Part shown: piece after piece, positions 1-9,542 of the stretch
Position numbering within the stretch: position 1 is the stretch's first letter
Layout of the letters: every line of letters starts with the position of its first letter
Origin: Branchinecta lynchi
Taxonomy: Eukaryota; Arthropoda; Branchiopoda; Anostraca; Branchinectidae
Length of the DNA stretch: 64,000 nucleotides
Assembly (NCBI GenBank): GCA_023053575.1
Contig: JAKZAP010000001.1
Location: 21,222,533 to 21,286,532, forward strand
Direction: 5' to 3'
Notes under the pieces: model-generated
Database searches by the model: none
What the model was told of the DNA's origin: nothing
What the model saw: the letters and a program-made list of their open reading frames with translations, nothing else
Position numbers and translations under genes: made by a program

Positions 1-186
1 AAATCTAGCCTTCTTCCTACCCGAGCAAGGGGGTAATTTTTCATCGGCTTCTGGTAGTCTTTCTTTCAAGGGAGACAAACGTTTCAATTGTCCTCGTAAT
101 GGCTGCAGGGATACGGCCGAGCCAACCGATGACTGGTAAAGTACATCACCCATGTCAGAGAAATCTTTGCGGGAACCGCCTCTACC
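1..186 (-). CDS. Second coding exon of an unrecognised gene, open at the window edge
   Basis: The minus strand reads 62 codons without a stop from 186 to the window edge. It starts right after a splice acceptor (pyrimidine-rich tract ending TTGCAG, complement of 187-192). The peptide begins GRGGSRKDFSDMGDVLYQ and ends CSGRKKARF at position 1; it is polar and basic, with no domain I recognise. Its phase (0) matches the donor of the exon at 4192-4332, so the two are read as consecutive exons across a 4005-bp intron. Codon use is mixed and lacks the low-complexity look of the surrounding repeats. The rest of the gene lies left of the window. The exon is fairly certain; the function is unknown. 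Confidence 0.68.
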
Positions 187-869
187 CTGCAACAAAAATA
201 CAGTTACAACCTAATTAAGTTTTCTACTTTAGCCAACTCAAAAAAAGTCCTTCGTGGACTTTTCCGGAACGAAAAAGGCGTTGGGACATTAAACAAGAGA
301 TGGAAGCTCATATGGCACTTGCAAGGCTGGGTCAGAGGATGGCAAGTGCCATAAAAAGTCCGGCAGAACATTGGGGGACATGTCCGGTAAAATTAAGTCC
401 GTCGCCGCCGAAAAAAAAACACCGTCTCGATTTCGCGCCCCCTGTCTGCCGTATGTTCGTTAGAAAAGCTAAATGAATTTGAGTCCAGAAAAAGGGCCGC
501 GACCGGGAAAGTCTATGTCTTTATTCGAATTCTGACCAAAGGTTAAGCAAGAAGTCGGCTACACATTAGTCTATTCAGTTGATTAGCCAGCGAATATGCA
601 AATTCTCAGATTTGACTAATTTCAGTCATTCGGTTTCCAGCCAGCAGAATTTAATAAAAGTTAACTCATAATCAGAACTGAGGAAGGTCGGTGCCGAGGA
701 AACGCAAAAGTTAAGCACTGTTTGGCAGGTAAAGCAGTTCTATGGTAGCAAGCACTTCTTCTTCAAACACACCATGGCCAGATACCTCCGATCACCACTC
801 CTGGTGAAACACATTATGGCAGGGGCCGCTGCGTTACCCCAATATAATAGGAAATCACCATAAAGCTAA

Positions 870-1020
870 GTAACGGGTGCTCAATCCTCAAAGCCGAACT
901 AGCAGCCATCAACAAGACCCTTGAAGTCATCTTAAAGAAACCCCCGTCCCAATGAAAGCCATCGTCCTGACAGACTCAACATCAGCACTCCATCTTATCC
1001 AGAACCGAGTTAAGTGTAAA
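870..1020 (+). pseudogene. RNase H fragment of a non-LTR retrotransposon, frameshifted
   Basis: The plus strand reads CSILKAELAAINKTLEVI, then shifts frame and continues MKAIVLTDSTSALHLIQN. The ELxAI and LTDSxSAL motifs carry the catalytic Glu and Asp of the RNase H domain found after reverse transcriptase in several LINE clades. One frameshift separates them and no flanking reverse transcriptase is readable, so this is a dead fragment. It may belong to the same ancient insertion as the LINE tail near 3.6-4.15 kb, but that is inference. Confidence 0.6.
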
Positions 1021-2071
1021 ATTGTATTTTACCTGTTAGAATAGAAAGTGTCCAGTCTAAGGGGGGAAGGGAAGTAAAGTCAAAATCCGTAAGTTTTGAT
1101 TTCAATAAGGACAAAACTAATGTAAAATATTAAGGAGTAGGCAGTCTAATCAAATTTATGTGCGCCATTTTCCTGAGATAAATGCCATTAGAAACGAGAA
1201 TTTTAAAAAACTGGACGCTATCGACAAAGGTTTGCAGAAGTTTACCCAGTGTTGAGTAATGCCGAGAGCTGACGTAAGAGAAGAGTAGTACTAGCAGAAA
1301 CTGGAGTCAAACAAGGCTAGTTGTAGTAAGCAATTTTGACTACCAGAAGCATTGTCGTTAGCCGCCTTACGACAAATCATAAGAGAAGTATAGTGGCAGA
1401 AAAGCAAAACAAACCAGTAGCAGAATAACAGACCTACCAGATTGGAATGCTTTTGATGTAAGGTTCATAATTTTCCTTGAAATCAGACTTTTCAAATATC
1501 AATGATCAAGGGCGTCACTAGCCTTTTACTTTTGGGGGAGAGGGGGGGGGGGGGGGGGGGGTCAGGTTTGTGCCGACAGACTAAAAAATATGCCGACAAA
1601 ACACGACGATTTCCCACCAGCATAAAACCCAACCGGTGTAAAATAACTCTCATGCATCAGTTCAGATTAAATTTCAGTTACGATTGTTCCTTTAATGTAA
1701 AATTGTATATTTAAATTCACACATTCGCCTTCTCGTTCCAACTTTAGCTAAAAAACGAAGATTCCAACGATTATATACAGAATAAGTTGAACCTTGGTCG
1801 AACTAAACGCCGTATACGAAATGTTTAAATCTGTATTTTTCCCGTAAAAATGTGCGCCCGACAAATCTGTGCGGAGTTTGATTTCTTACGTATAAAAATA
1901 ACCCGATGTGCGGAAAGAATACCGACGCCCGACAAAAGCCTTCATAATTCGATTTCTTCTGTGTTTTGCCCGACAAGACTGTAAAGATCTTTATTTCTTA
2001 CATGTAAATAGAAGCCCATATACCGAAGCGCCCGACAAATGTTTACAGAATTTGATTTCTTACGTGTCAGG

Positions 2072-2827
2072 CTCGATGGGATCCCAAAAATCTAATATTT
2101 GATCTAGACAATTGGGTCTTGTGTTCGCCTGACCCAGTCTTCGCCACGCTAATCATCTGAGAAAACCAAGTTCAGATATACCTCAATAAGCCATATCTAT
2201 TGTGACGATACTGACCGAAACTTCCTGCTTTACTTCTGCCAAATTTCCGATTTCGGCCGAGTTCCGAGCGAACTACTTGTCCAGCAAAAAAAGAACAATT
2301 CAGAAAGGTATTCAAAGTATCTCCTTATCCCTATAAAGAGCATCTCATAACTTCAAATAAAACTTTAACTTAGCCTTCAATCTGTCATCTAATCAACTTC
2401 AAACAAATCTTTCGCTTTTAACAAATTTACCGGTTTGGCCGAATTCCGGGCGAACTAGTTGTCCCACGAGAAAATGGTTTTCATCATCTTCTTCAGCATG
2501 TCATCTTACCCCATAATCGAACATAAACTTTTAATTCTAACCGACTCTCCGGTTTTTGCCGGATTCCGGACGAACTTCTTATCCGGCAAGAAAATGGTTT
2601 TCACTATCTTGTTGTTTGCCCCTTAATCTGAACCCTCTCCCTCATCCCTAAATATAGGGCTATAGAGCCCATCTACGAACTTGACCTTACCCTTGACTCA
2701 AAGAATCCTCACACCAAGTTTCATCAAAATATCTCATTCCCTTCGAGAGTTATCGTGCTGACAGACGGATGGACAACTTTTGCGATGTCGTAGGTATCCC
2801 TCCACGTACGTTTTGGGATCCCAAAAA
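2072..2827 (+). mobile_element. GGGATCCC-family repeat element, copy 1
   Basis: The left end carries GGGATCCCAAAAATCTAATA at 2078 and the right end carries the ACGTTTTGGGATCCC motif at 2808-2822. Between them are degenerate ~135-bp tandem units (CCGGTTT..GCCGGATTCCGG..CTTGTCCGG) and the conserved right segment (CTCATTCCCTTCGAGAG, GACAGACGGA). Same organisation as the copies listed below. It is inserted into CCCGACAA-type repeats and has no coding capacity. Confidence 0.7.
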
Positions 2828-2939
2828 GAACATGATGTACCGACAAGAATACCAATGCCCGATAAAATTTGCCCGACTGGACTGTAGATATCAAATGCGT
2901 CTATAGCCTAGGTATACATGTACGTGTCGGATAGATTTA

Positions 2940-3570
2940 AATGTAAGGAAATGTAAGTCTGTATCAAACCTGTATCAGGAGACACTTTTTCTAAGGAGGG
3001 AGGATTGTAACAAATGTTAATTTAGATTTAATAAGTTGTTCAATGAATGATACTATCATTATTATAATGAACTGTAAGTCACATCTCCCTTGGCATGCGT
3101 TACCACGAATAAGCTTTTGATGCTAAATGTGTACACAATTAAGGTAAGCATAACCAAAATCAGGGAAAGATATGCAAGTCAGGAGTTGGGACTCCAGACC
3201 TGTTCAGTCATTCTTAGTCAAATAGTCAGAGTCAATGCTTGGAGTATATTCAGTGATTAGAAATCCGGATGTAAATAAGGTATCCGGAGTTTATCAATGA
3301 ATGTAAGTGTGTTTTCTATCACAATATTTATCAGATGTATAACCTAGCACAACCGGCCGAACTTCCCCCTCCACAGCCAAGAACCTAACTGTTCTGCATG
3401 TACACAGAAACAAGATTTTGAATCATGTGGGATGGCGCTCAGCCGCTATGTATGCTACTTTTTATGGTAAGCCAATAGAAATCATGGATATTCTAAGTAG
3501 GCTAATGTTGTTTTATCTTGAATATGATTTTGAACATAAGTAGGAAATATATGAAATTATAAGCTTCGAA
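2940..3570. other. Intronic stretch with no recognised content
   Basis: AT-rich sequence in the intron of the minus-strand gene. I see no open frame of note, no inverted ends and no match to the other repeat families of this window. Confidence 0.4.
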
Positions 3571-3579
3571 AATCCTGAG

Positions 3580-4150
3580 GTTTGGCAAAATGCTGCTGTC
3601 TAACCCTGCTCACCGTGACATTTCACCCCCAGAAGCCCCGACAGTCATCAGCCGCACGAGACAGAAACTAAAACTTGTGCCTGTCTGTGCTCAGAGAAAT
3701 CGCTACCACAACTCTTTCGTGCCCTTTTTACGTCCTTAATAGTGTATAATAACATGTTTTGTGGTACAATATAAAATTAGAGACTTAGCTACGATTCTTG
3801 TGTAAATAAGGTCGAGATTGTAGTCTATGGTCTATTAGTTAGTGCTACAACACATTATAGAAGACATATTTTGGCTTGACTTAACAGCGCTTACACAATC
3901 CCCCACATTCCAACCCTATCTCCTTTTTGGAAGTTATTTAGCATAATTGATTTAAGGAGAATTCGTAAATTATTTTACAAATATGCTAAGTATCTACTCG
4001 GCCTTCACCCGTAGGCTCGTAACCGTAAAGTTACGCAACTTTACGGCGTTACTGATCCCTTTGTCGCCGTGGCCCAAGGCCATGCTTGACTCTTCTCTAA
4101 ACAGGTACCTTTCTCACTCTCTCTCTCGTTCTATCAATAAATAAATATTT
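3580..4150 (+). pseudogene. LINE 3' end: C-terminal coding tail and 3' UTR
   Basis: The plus strand reads ISRTRQKLKLVPVCAQRN followed by RYHNSFVPFLRP and a stop at about 3740. The pattern of basic residues, RVP-like motif, then Y..SF.P is the usual extreme C-terminus of CR1/L2/Jockey-type LINE proteins. Downstream is a UTR-like stretch with a perfect hairpin near 4026-4050 (CCGTAAAGTT..AACTTTACGG), then TC-rich DNA and ATAAATAAATATTTTACTAC, which resembles a retroposed 3' tail. No catalytic domain remains. Confidence 0.45.
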
Positions 4151-4191
4151 TACTACTACTGATTCGTCAGGAATCTAGAAGCAAAGTTTAC

Positions 4192-4332
4192 CTTCATTTT
4201 CTTGATGTTGCACAAAATTGCTTCAGACGCAAGGGCCATAGCAAGTGCTCGCCTTATCATTTCCCCAATAGATCCACCGTTGTCGATGGCACGCTTAAGC
4301 ATCTGGTCTTCTTCTTGCAAATAAGATCCCAT
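4192..4332 (-). CDS. First coding exon of the same unrecognised gene
   Basis: On the minus strand an ATG at 4332-4330 opens 47 codons that end at a good donor (AAG then GTAAAC, complement of 4191-4186). The peptide starts MGSYLQEEDQMLKRAIDN and continues as an alanine- and leucine-rich, probably helical segment ending IKKMK. Phase 0 matches the acceptor at 186. This is the first ATG after an upstream in-frame TGA, so it is the likely start. Joined to the next exon it gives 109 residues. I do not recognise a family; an N-terminal helical region followed by a disordered basic stretch is all I can see. The gene would be transcribed towards position 1. Confidence 0.68.
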
Positions 4333-4924
4333 CTTTTTTCAAGACATTGCTAGAAAAATAATCGAACATTGTGCATCCAATATCATCTGAAAGTGGCAAA
4401 TGGAGAACAAAATTCAATGCAAATTCAGTTCTTGTAAAAAGAATCCTTGAAAATATACACACAAGCTGCCCACAAGCAATACCAGCCTTATTTTTACTAA
4501 AACCAAGAGATATTGGAAGAACCTGGTCTAATTCTCACAAACGGGGAAAATGTGTCTCTTTGTATCCAAACGACTGTTTCGTCAATCTGGCAAGCTCCAA
4601 CCCTACGACTGAGAATACAATTCCTTAAAGTCTCATACCTTTGAGGCCCCCGAACGGCCCATTTTCAAGATGGATGTCAATTCAGTTTCTTGGTGCCCTT
4701 AACTAGCCTTACTTAATATAACTTAACGAGAAAGCAAGACTATGTGCAACTGAAACCAACTACATTAACTTAGCTATCCATACTAAACATTTAATTTCTC
4801 GGATAATAAATTTCACGATAAATCATAGTTTAAACTTAAGCATAGCTTGCACTATTCAAAACTTTTTTAAAACTGTAAAACTTGGGCTCTTCTATTAAAC
4901 ACCAAATAGTGTTTTAATCGGTGA

Positions 4925-5150
4925 GAAGAATAAAGTTGCTTGTCGGTTTATCAAAAATCAACCAATCAGAACTCCTTTATATTCAGGTAGATCAGGGTTA
5001 GGTTACCATCAGGTATCCAGCGTTTGGCATAGGGTACCCAGCGTTAGGCAGGCATTAGGCATAGGCTATGCCAAATGCAAGATGTATCCAGCGTTTGGTA
5101 TGGCCATAGGGTATCCAAAAATCAGGGATTTTTTGGTAGACTAGATCACA
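4925..5150 (+). repeat. Dispersed repeat built on ATCCAGCGTTTGGCATAGGG
   Basis: The motif ATCCAGCGTTTGGCAT occurs repeatedly here with variants, followed by AATCAGGGATTTTTTGGTAG. The same motif set recurs inverted at about 26790-26960 and direct at 27425-27520, with the shared flank ACCAATCAGAACTCC / GAATTCTGATTGGTTG. This marks a dispersed family with short internal repeats. Nothing is coded. Confidence 0.55.
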
Positions 5151-5159
5151 CCAGATCAC

Positions 5160-5600
5160 ATCACCTTATCTCGCTGGAAGTGCGACTTAACGAAAAATTT
5201 CAGGTAAATGAAATTCACATGCTATACGGACAGTCAAGAGGCAAAATATGACTTTTTTGAACAGTCTTGTGTCCAAAATATTCAAATTGTATGCCTTTCT
5301 TTGTTTTGAAGCTGCTCTGAAAATGGATTTTCTGGCTACTGACTTAGGCCATCCTAACTTGATCTTTTTCATCACTTTGTAGTCAATCACATTAAGGTTA
5401 GCATGAAAGGATCTTGTTTGAAAAGAAAAATATTGAAGCAATATTTATGTATCCATTATGTAAACCATTCAATTAGCTTCAATCTAGTATTTCTGTTATA
5501 TTTGTTGGTTCCTTTTTAAAGGACCCCTTTCCGCCTTTCGCTTATTCTGCCTTTTATATACTTAGCCTCGCATATGGAATTATAACCTTCTAAAATGCCC
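5160..5600. other. Intergenic DNA with a possible TTAA-type element end
   Basis: Mostly AT-rich and unassigned. At about 5514-5530 TTTTTAAAGGACCCC resembles one inverted end of the TTAA element at 47556-47905; its partner end is not visible nearby, so I treat it as a remnant. The minus-strand open stretch at 5187-5441 has no support beyond length. Confidence 0.3.
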
Positions 5601-5614
5601 ACGGTGTCGACTGA

Positions 5615-5906
5615 GAGCGTGTTCCACCCTACTTACCGTAGTTACTACGCATGACGTCACAAATTCTTGTTTTTTCAACGATCTTTCTATTTTCCAGCGG
5701 GATATCATGCCACGGGCGAATCCGACCAATCACGTTACGGAGACGCGTAGTTACTACGCTTACCATGCTCCCGAGCATGGTAAGCAAATAGTAACTATTA
5801 GTTACTATTCCGATAAGATTGGAACGGTCAGCGTAGTAACTTTTCGTGAGGATGGAACGGATATAGTAACTAATAGTTACTATTGGTACGAGGGTGGAAC
5901 ACGCTC
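5615..5906 (+). mobile_element. Foldback-type MITE with 3-bp target duplication, copy A
   Basis: The 292-bp element begins GAGCGTGTTCCACCCT and ends AGGGTGGAACACGCTC (16-bp terminal inverted repeat). Left flank is TGA and right flank TCA; the related site near 16750 shows the empty target was GTCGACTCAACTG, so the duplication was TCA with one later change. Inside is a 13-bp-arm palindrome (GCTTACCATGCTC / GAGCATGGTAAGC) and repeated ATAGTAACTATTAGTTAC. An in-frame open stretch of about 69 codons is shared with copies B and C. The superfamily is unresolved. Confidence 0.82.
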
Positions 5907-6270
5907 TCAACTGTAGCGGAATTCCGCAAAAGCATGACGTCACTAGAGTCGAGAAGTTAGCAGACGAGCAACCGGTAAAAACAAAAATTTCTTACTTTGG
6001 CAGAAAATTCAAACTTGTGAATCGGTCTGACTTCGCTTTAATTTGTTCATCATCGCAAAATGGGGACTAGTCGGGGACTCCGGCTAGATATTCATAAAGC
6101 ATAGAATGGGTACTACAAGCATGAACAGTGAGCCACTGATATTACCTCAGAAAAATATCATTGATCATAGTTCGACGGTGCTTCAAAAATTTGAATTTAA
6201 GTCTTGAGCAGTATCTATTAAAGCATGGTAAGTATAAGCTTGAACATCTTTCAATCAGGTAGAGGCAGGG
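5907..6270 (+). repeat. Dispersed repeat that hosts MITE copies A and C
   Basis: The segment from AACTGTAGCGGAATTCCGC through TTCATCATCGCAAAATGGGG to GGGTACTACAAGCATGAA reappears inverted at 16540-16760. The next part (CCACTGATATTACCTCAG..) reappears direct at 15793-15960. The two halves have opposite relative orientation at the two loci, so the parent repeat was probably itself a long inverted-repeat element. Confidence 0.6.
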
Positions 6271-7197
6271 TATGCTTATGTGAACGTTTGTTGACAGTCA
6301 AGTACACTAGCCCCTTTTCAGGCACGGTGCTCAAACCTGGCTCAAACGACTAGCACCATGCCTGGGTGCTAGAATGGTGCTAGATGCTGGCTAGATGTTC
6401 AAGCACTGTACCTTGGGTTTCATGTATGGTGCATGGACTTCAGTATACAGTGCATACATCAAAAACACAGTTTCTGTCATACAAACTGAGCACCAGCTCG
6501 GACAGGGCTGAAATTACTACCATGAATTAGAGAAATCAAAGACAATCCTTCAAATATTTTTCACAACAAAAACAAAAGGGCTCGGCTGATGACAGATGTG
6601 AAAAACCTCATTTCCTTTTCTAAATATTCAAGGGTTTTGCATGCAAAGTGTCCTGTGCCTCAGCTTTTCTACCTAGCAGCCAACCAGAATATTGGCATGG
6701 AAATAAATATTATAAATACATGGAAAATAGATAGGGTGCTGTTAGGTTTTTCATCTCCATCATCATTAGAGCCCTTTTGTTTTTGTTGTGAAAAATATAT
6801 AAAGGATTGTCTTTGATTTCTCTAATTCATAGTAGTAATTTCAGCCCTGTCCGAGCCGGTGCTCAGTTGTGATGACGGAAATTGTGTTTTTTCTGTATGC
6901 AGTGTATACTGAAATCCATGCACCACACATGAAATCCAAAGTACAGTGCTTGAACGTCTAGCACCCAGGCATGGTGCGAGACGTTTGAGCACCGTGCCTG
7001 AAATGGGGCTAGTGTACTAGACTGGTTTGTTGACTTCGGACTTTGCCATTTTCGTGCACTTGCTGTGTCTAAAGCTAACTACCAGTTAGCCAAAGCAGGT
7101 ATCAGTACAGTATCTTGGATCTTCAGACTACAGTTTAGCCCATAATTGCAGTGCTCACATTATTGAAGTAACTGTTCACATAAGCATACCTCTACTG
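6262..7197. mobile_element. Older inverted-end repeat interrupted by the 9-bp-TSD element
   Basis: The ends read AGAGG..GTATGCTTATGTGAAC on the left and GTTCACATAAGCATACCTCT on the right near 7176-7195. The sequence either side of the 6295-7024 insertion is continuous with a related uninterrupted copy at 7243-7320 (TTATGTGAATGTTTGTTGATATTGG). This gives a clear relative age: the foldback element entered this repeat later. Confidence 0.55.
6295..7024. mobile_element. Long foldback element with 9-bp target duplication (Mutator-like?)
   Basis: The 730-bp element begins CAGTC(A/T)AGTACACTAGCC and ends with its inverse. Arms of roughly 250-300 bp pair with each other (for example the AGAGAAATCAAAGACAATCC block near 6530 and its inverse near 6812). 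The 9-bp sequence GTTTGTTGA flanks both sides (6286-6294 and 7025-7033). A 9-bp duplication with very long inverted arms is typical of Mutator-like foldback elements; the superfamily call is inference. No transposase is present. One arm and its left flank recur at 15950-16110. Confidence 0.75.
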
Positions 7198-7242
7198 TAG
7201 TTAGAACTTGAGCAGGTTCTTGACTACTACTGCCAATTTATG

Positions 7243-7700
7243 GTAGAGGTATGTTTATGTGAATGTTTGTTGATATTGGGCTTTGGGATTTCGAAGCACT
7301 TGTTGCGTCTAAATCTAACTACCAGTTGGCCATAGTCAGTTAAAGTAGGTAATTAATGGTAAATCTAACTACCAGTTAGCCATAGTCAGTTAAAGTAGGT
7401 AATTAATGGCACCCCAAAATACCTGAATAGCCATACAGTAGGTATTTTCGGATCTTCATTCTATCTTTACTTTAGCCCAAAACTGCACTGTTCACATTAA
7501 AGTAACTGTTCACATAGGGTAAACATACCTCCACTGTGAACAGTGCAGTTTTGGGGCTGAATGGTAGAATGAAGATCCAGAATATGTACCCAGGTGTTTG
7601 CAGAGGTCCTTAATTACCTACTTTGCCAACCTTAGCTAACTGGTAGTTAACTTCAGCAAGTGCCAATGTCAGTCCAATGTCAACAAACATGTTGACATGT
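7243..7700. repeat. Second copy of the TATGCTTATGTGAAC repeat, with internal duplications
   Basis: AGAGGTATGTTTATGTGAAT opens the copy. A perfect-period 50-bp duplication (AAATCTAACTACCAGTT.. at 7311 and 7361) follows. Inverted blocks around 7445-7530 and 7530-7690 (CACTGTTCACAT / ATGTGAACAGTG) fold back on the left half. Another inverted-repeat member of this family. Confidence 0.55.
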
Positions 7701-8189
7701 TTGTTGACATAATGTTTGGGTGGAGAAGGTATTTAACGACTGGTTGGTCATTTGACCCTCTAGTTGTTATGATTTTATACAGAAGTGTAATTAAAACCTT
7801 GAACCTTTTGCATTTCTACCTTTCTGTTGCACTCAGTAGTACTCAGGTTTACCTCTGTCATACTTTTCTTCTTACAGTAAAGTAAGAATGGTCTTAGGCC
7901 AGATCCTTTTTTCCCCTTTTCTATTTTTCCTTTGCATTTCTACCTTTTTTCTGCACTCTTTGCCCTTTTTTTCTGTGTGCAATAACTATTTTTGTTTTAG
8001 AACCAATAAAATTTCATCTTGACTGGTTCTACGATTGGGACCACTGGCGGTGGAGTCTCTAGGATCATTTGGACTCTCCTGGATCGGTAATAGCTAGCTC
8101 CAGTACCAGTTTGCGGAGATAATCTGCATATCCTTTGGATTAGAAGAGAATGGATTATATTATCTGTTGAGTAGGTTGGAGATAGTTTT

Positions 8190-8660
8190 GCTGAAAAAAG
8201 TGACACATGCATAGTGCAAGTAATTCAACCTACAAAAAGTCTTCCAGTGGTGGAGCTGTTAGTGATACCCTGCTGACTAACAGTGAATTAGAAGAATGGG
8301 TGGAGTATGTCACAGATAGCTTTGGTGAAAAAGCTACACAGTCATAGTGCAAGTGGTCCAACCTACAAAAAGGCTTCCAGTAGTGTAGCTACTAGTGATA
8401 CCCTGTAGCCTACTAATCAATTAGGAGATTGGGTATTATCTGTCGAGTATGTCAGAGATAGCTCTGCTGAAAGAAAGCGACACAGTCATAGAGCAAGTGA
8501 TCCAACCTAAAAATAGGTTTCAGTGGTGTAGCTACCAGCGATACCCTCTAGCCTACTAGTGAATTAGAAAATTGGGTAGCTATTATCTGTCGAGTTTGTT
8601 GGAAATAGCTTCGCTGAAAAAAGCGATAAAAACAAAGTGCATGTGATTCAACATACAAAA
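8190..8660 (+). repeat. Degenerate tandem repeat, unit about 133-147 bp
   Basis: About 3.3 copies of a unit with landmarks TAGTGCAAGT, CAACCTACAAAAAGGCTTCC, GATACCCT and GAATTAGAA.. recur near 8213, 8346 and 8490. Units differ by substitutions and small indels and share no coding frame. Confidence 0.6.
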
Positions 8661-8664
8661 AGGC

Positions 8665-9165
8665 TTGGTTATACCATGTATGGGTGATGAAGGAATAATG
8701 ACCAAAATCCTTATGATGGTTGTGAGAAATGTCTACCCCCAGGATAAATCTGGCATGGAAACAAAAAATAAAAGTGACTGGAAAATAAGATTGAAATGGC
8801 TTGCTTTCATGGTAAGAATACTTCTTGGAAGATTATGCACTGGTTAGTATTCTCTGCTGCCCTTTGATCTAATGGCATTTGGCCTCATTTATGCTGATGT
8901 AGGGGTTCGTGAACTAATTTTCTCTGCTGCCTGTAATAACAGTTAAAAGTATCTGTAAGCTATTGATGGGACTATATATTTATGGGACTTTCACCACAGT
9001 AGTTTGTGGAGCTCCGACATTTGCCTTCGAGCAGTATGAGATATCCATCAGAATCTACTTGTTGATCCTCCTGGCAGTTCTTGTTTTGATTATCCTGTGA
9101 TGTAAATATTTGAAAGTTTTTATGGCTGGGCCTACCAGGAGTCATCTGTCTGTTGGCTTGTTTTT
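8665..9165. other. Unassigned DNA between the tandem repeat and a GGGATCCC element
   Basis: A 60-codon plus-strand open stretch (8665-8847) has no splice-site or family support. Nothing else is recognisable here. Confidence 0.3.
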
Positions 9166-9542
9166 GGGATCCCAAAACGCAAGTGGAGGGAAACCTGTGA
9201 CATTGCAAAAGTTGTCCGTCTGTCTGTGAGCACAATTAATTCTCGAAGGGAATGAGATATTTTGATGAAACTTGGTCTGAGGATTCTTTGGGTCAAGGGT
9301 AAAGTCAAGTTCGTAGATGGGCTATGTAGCCCCACATTTAGGGGTGGGGGTTCAAATTAAGGGACAAACGAAATATTTTTAAACAGCTAATGTGATAGTC
9401 AGTTATGGGGTAAGAAGATATGTTGAACACTTCTGTGAAAGCATATTTTACCTGGACCAGAAGTTAGCCCGCAATCCGGACAAAACCGGAGAATTTGTTA
9501 AAAGCAAAAGTGTTATTTGAAGTTGATTAGATGACAGACTTA

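Larger units (their letters stand above)
187..4191 (-). other. Intron of the minus-strand gene, filled with repeat remnants
   Basis: The donor and acceptor are canonical on the minus strand. Inside lie two LINE fragments on the opposite strand (about 870-1020 and 3600-4150), a GGGATCCC-family element (2072-2827), a run of about 23 G (near 1540-1561), and a degenerate repeat of about 80 bp built on CCCGACAA (about 1850-2070, resuming at 2835-2935). The GGGATCCC element appears inserted into that ~80-bp repeat. At 300-330 the DNA matches the complement of the terminal motif seen at 23523 and 49186 (GCAAGTG..TATGAGCTT). I see no exon in the remainder. Confidence 0.55.

Noticed and set aside
1539..1561. 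Run of about 23 G as a possible G-quadruplex regulator
   Set aside because: Homopolymer runs of G or C recur at many repeat edges in this window (21.7, 29.5, 45.0, 56.3 kb), so a specific role is not supported.
8190..8660. Possible CRISPR-like array because of regular repeats
   Set aside because: Units of 133-147 bp without short conserved repeats and unique spacers; this is a degenerate tandem repeat in a eukaryotic genome.
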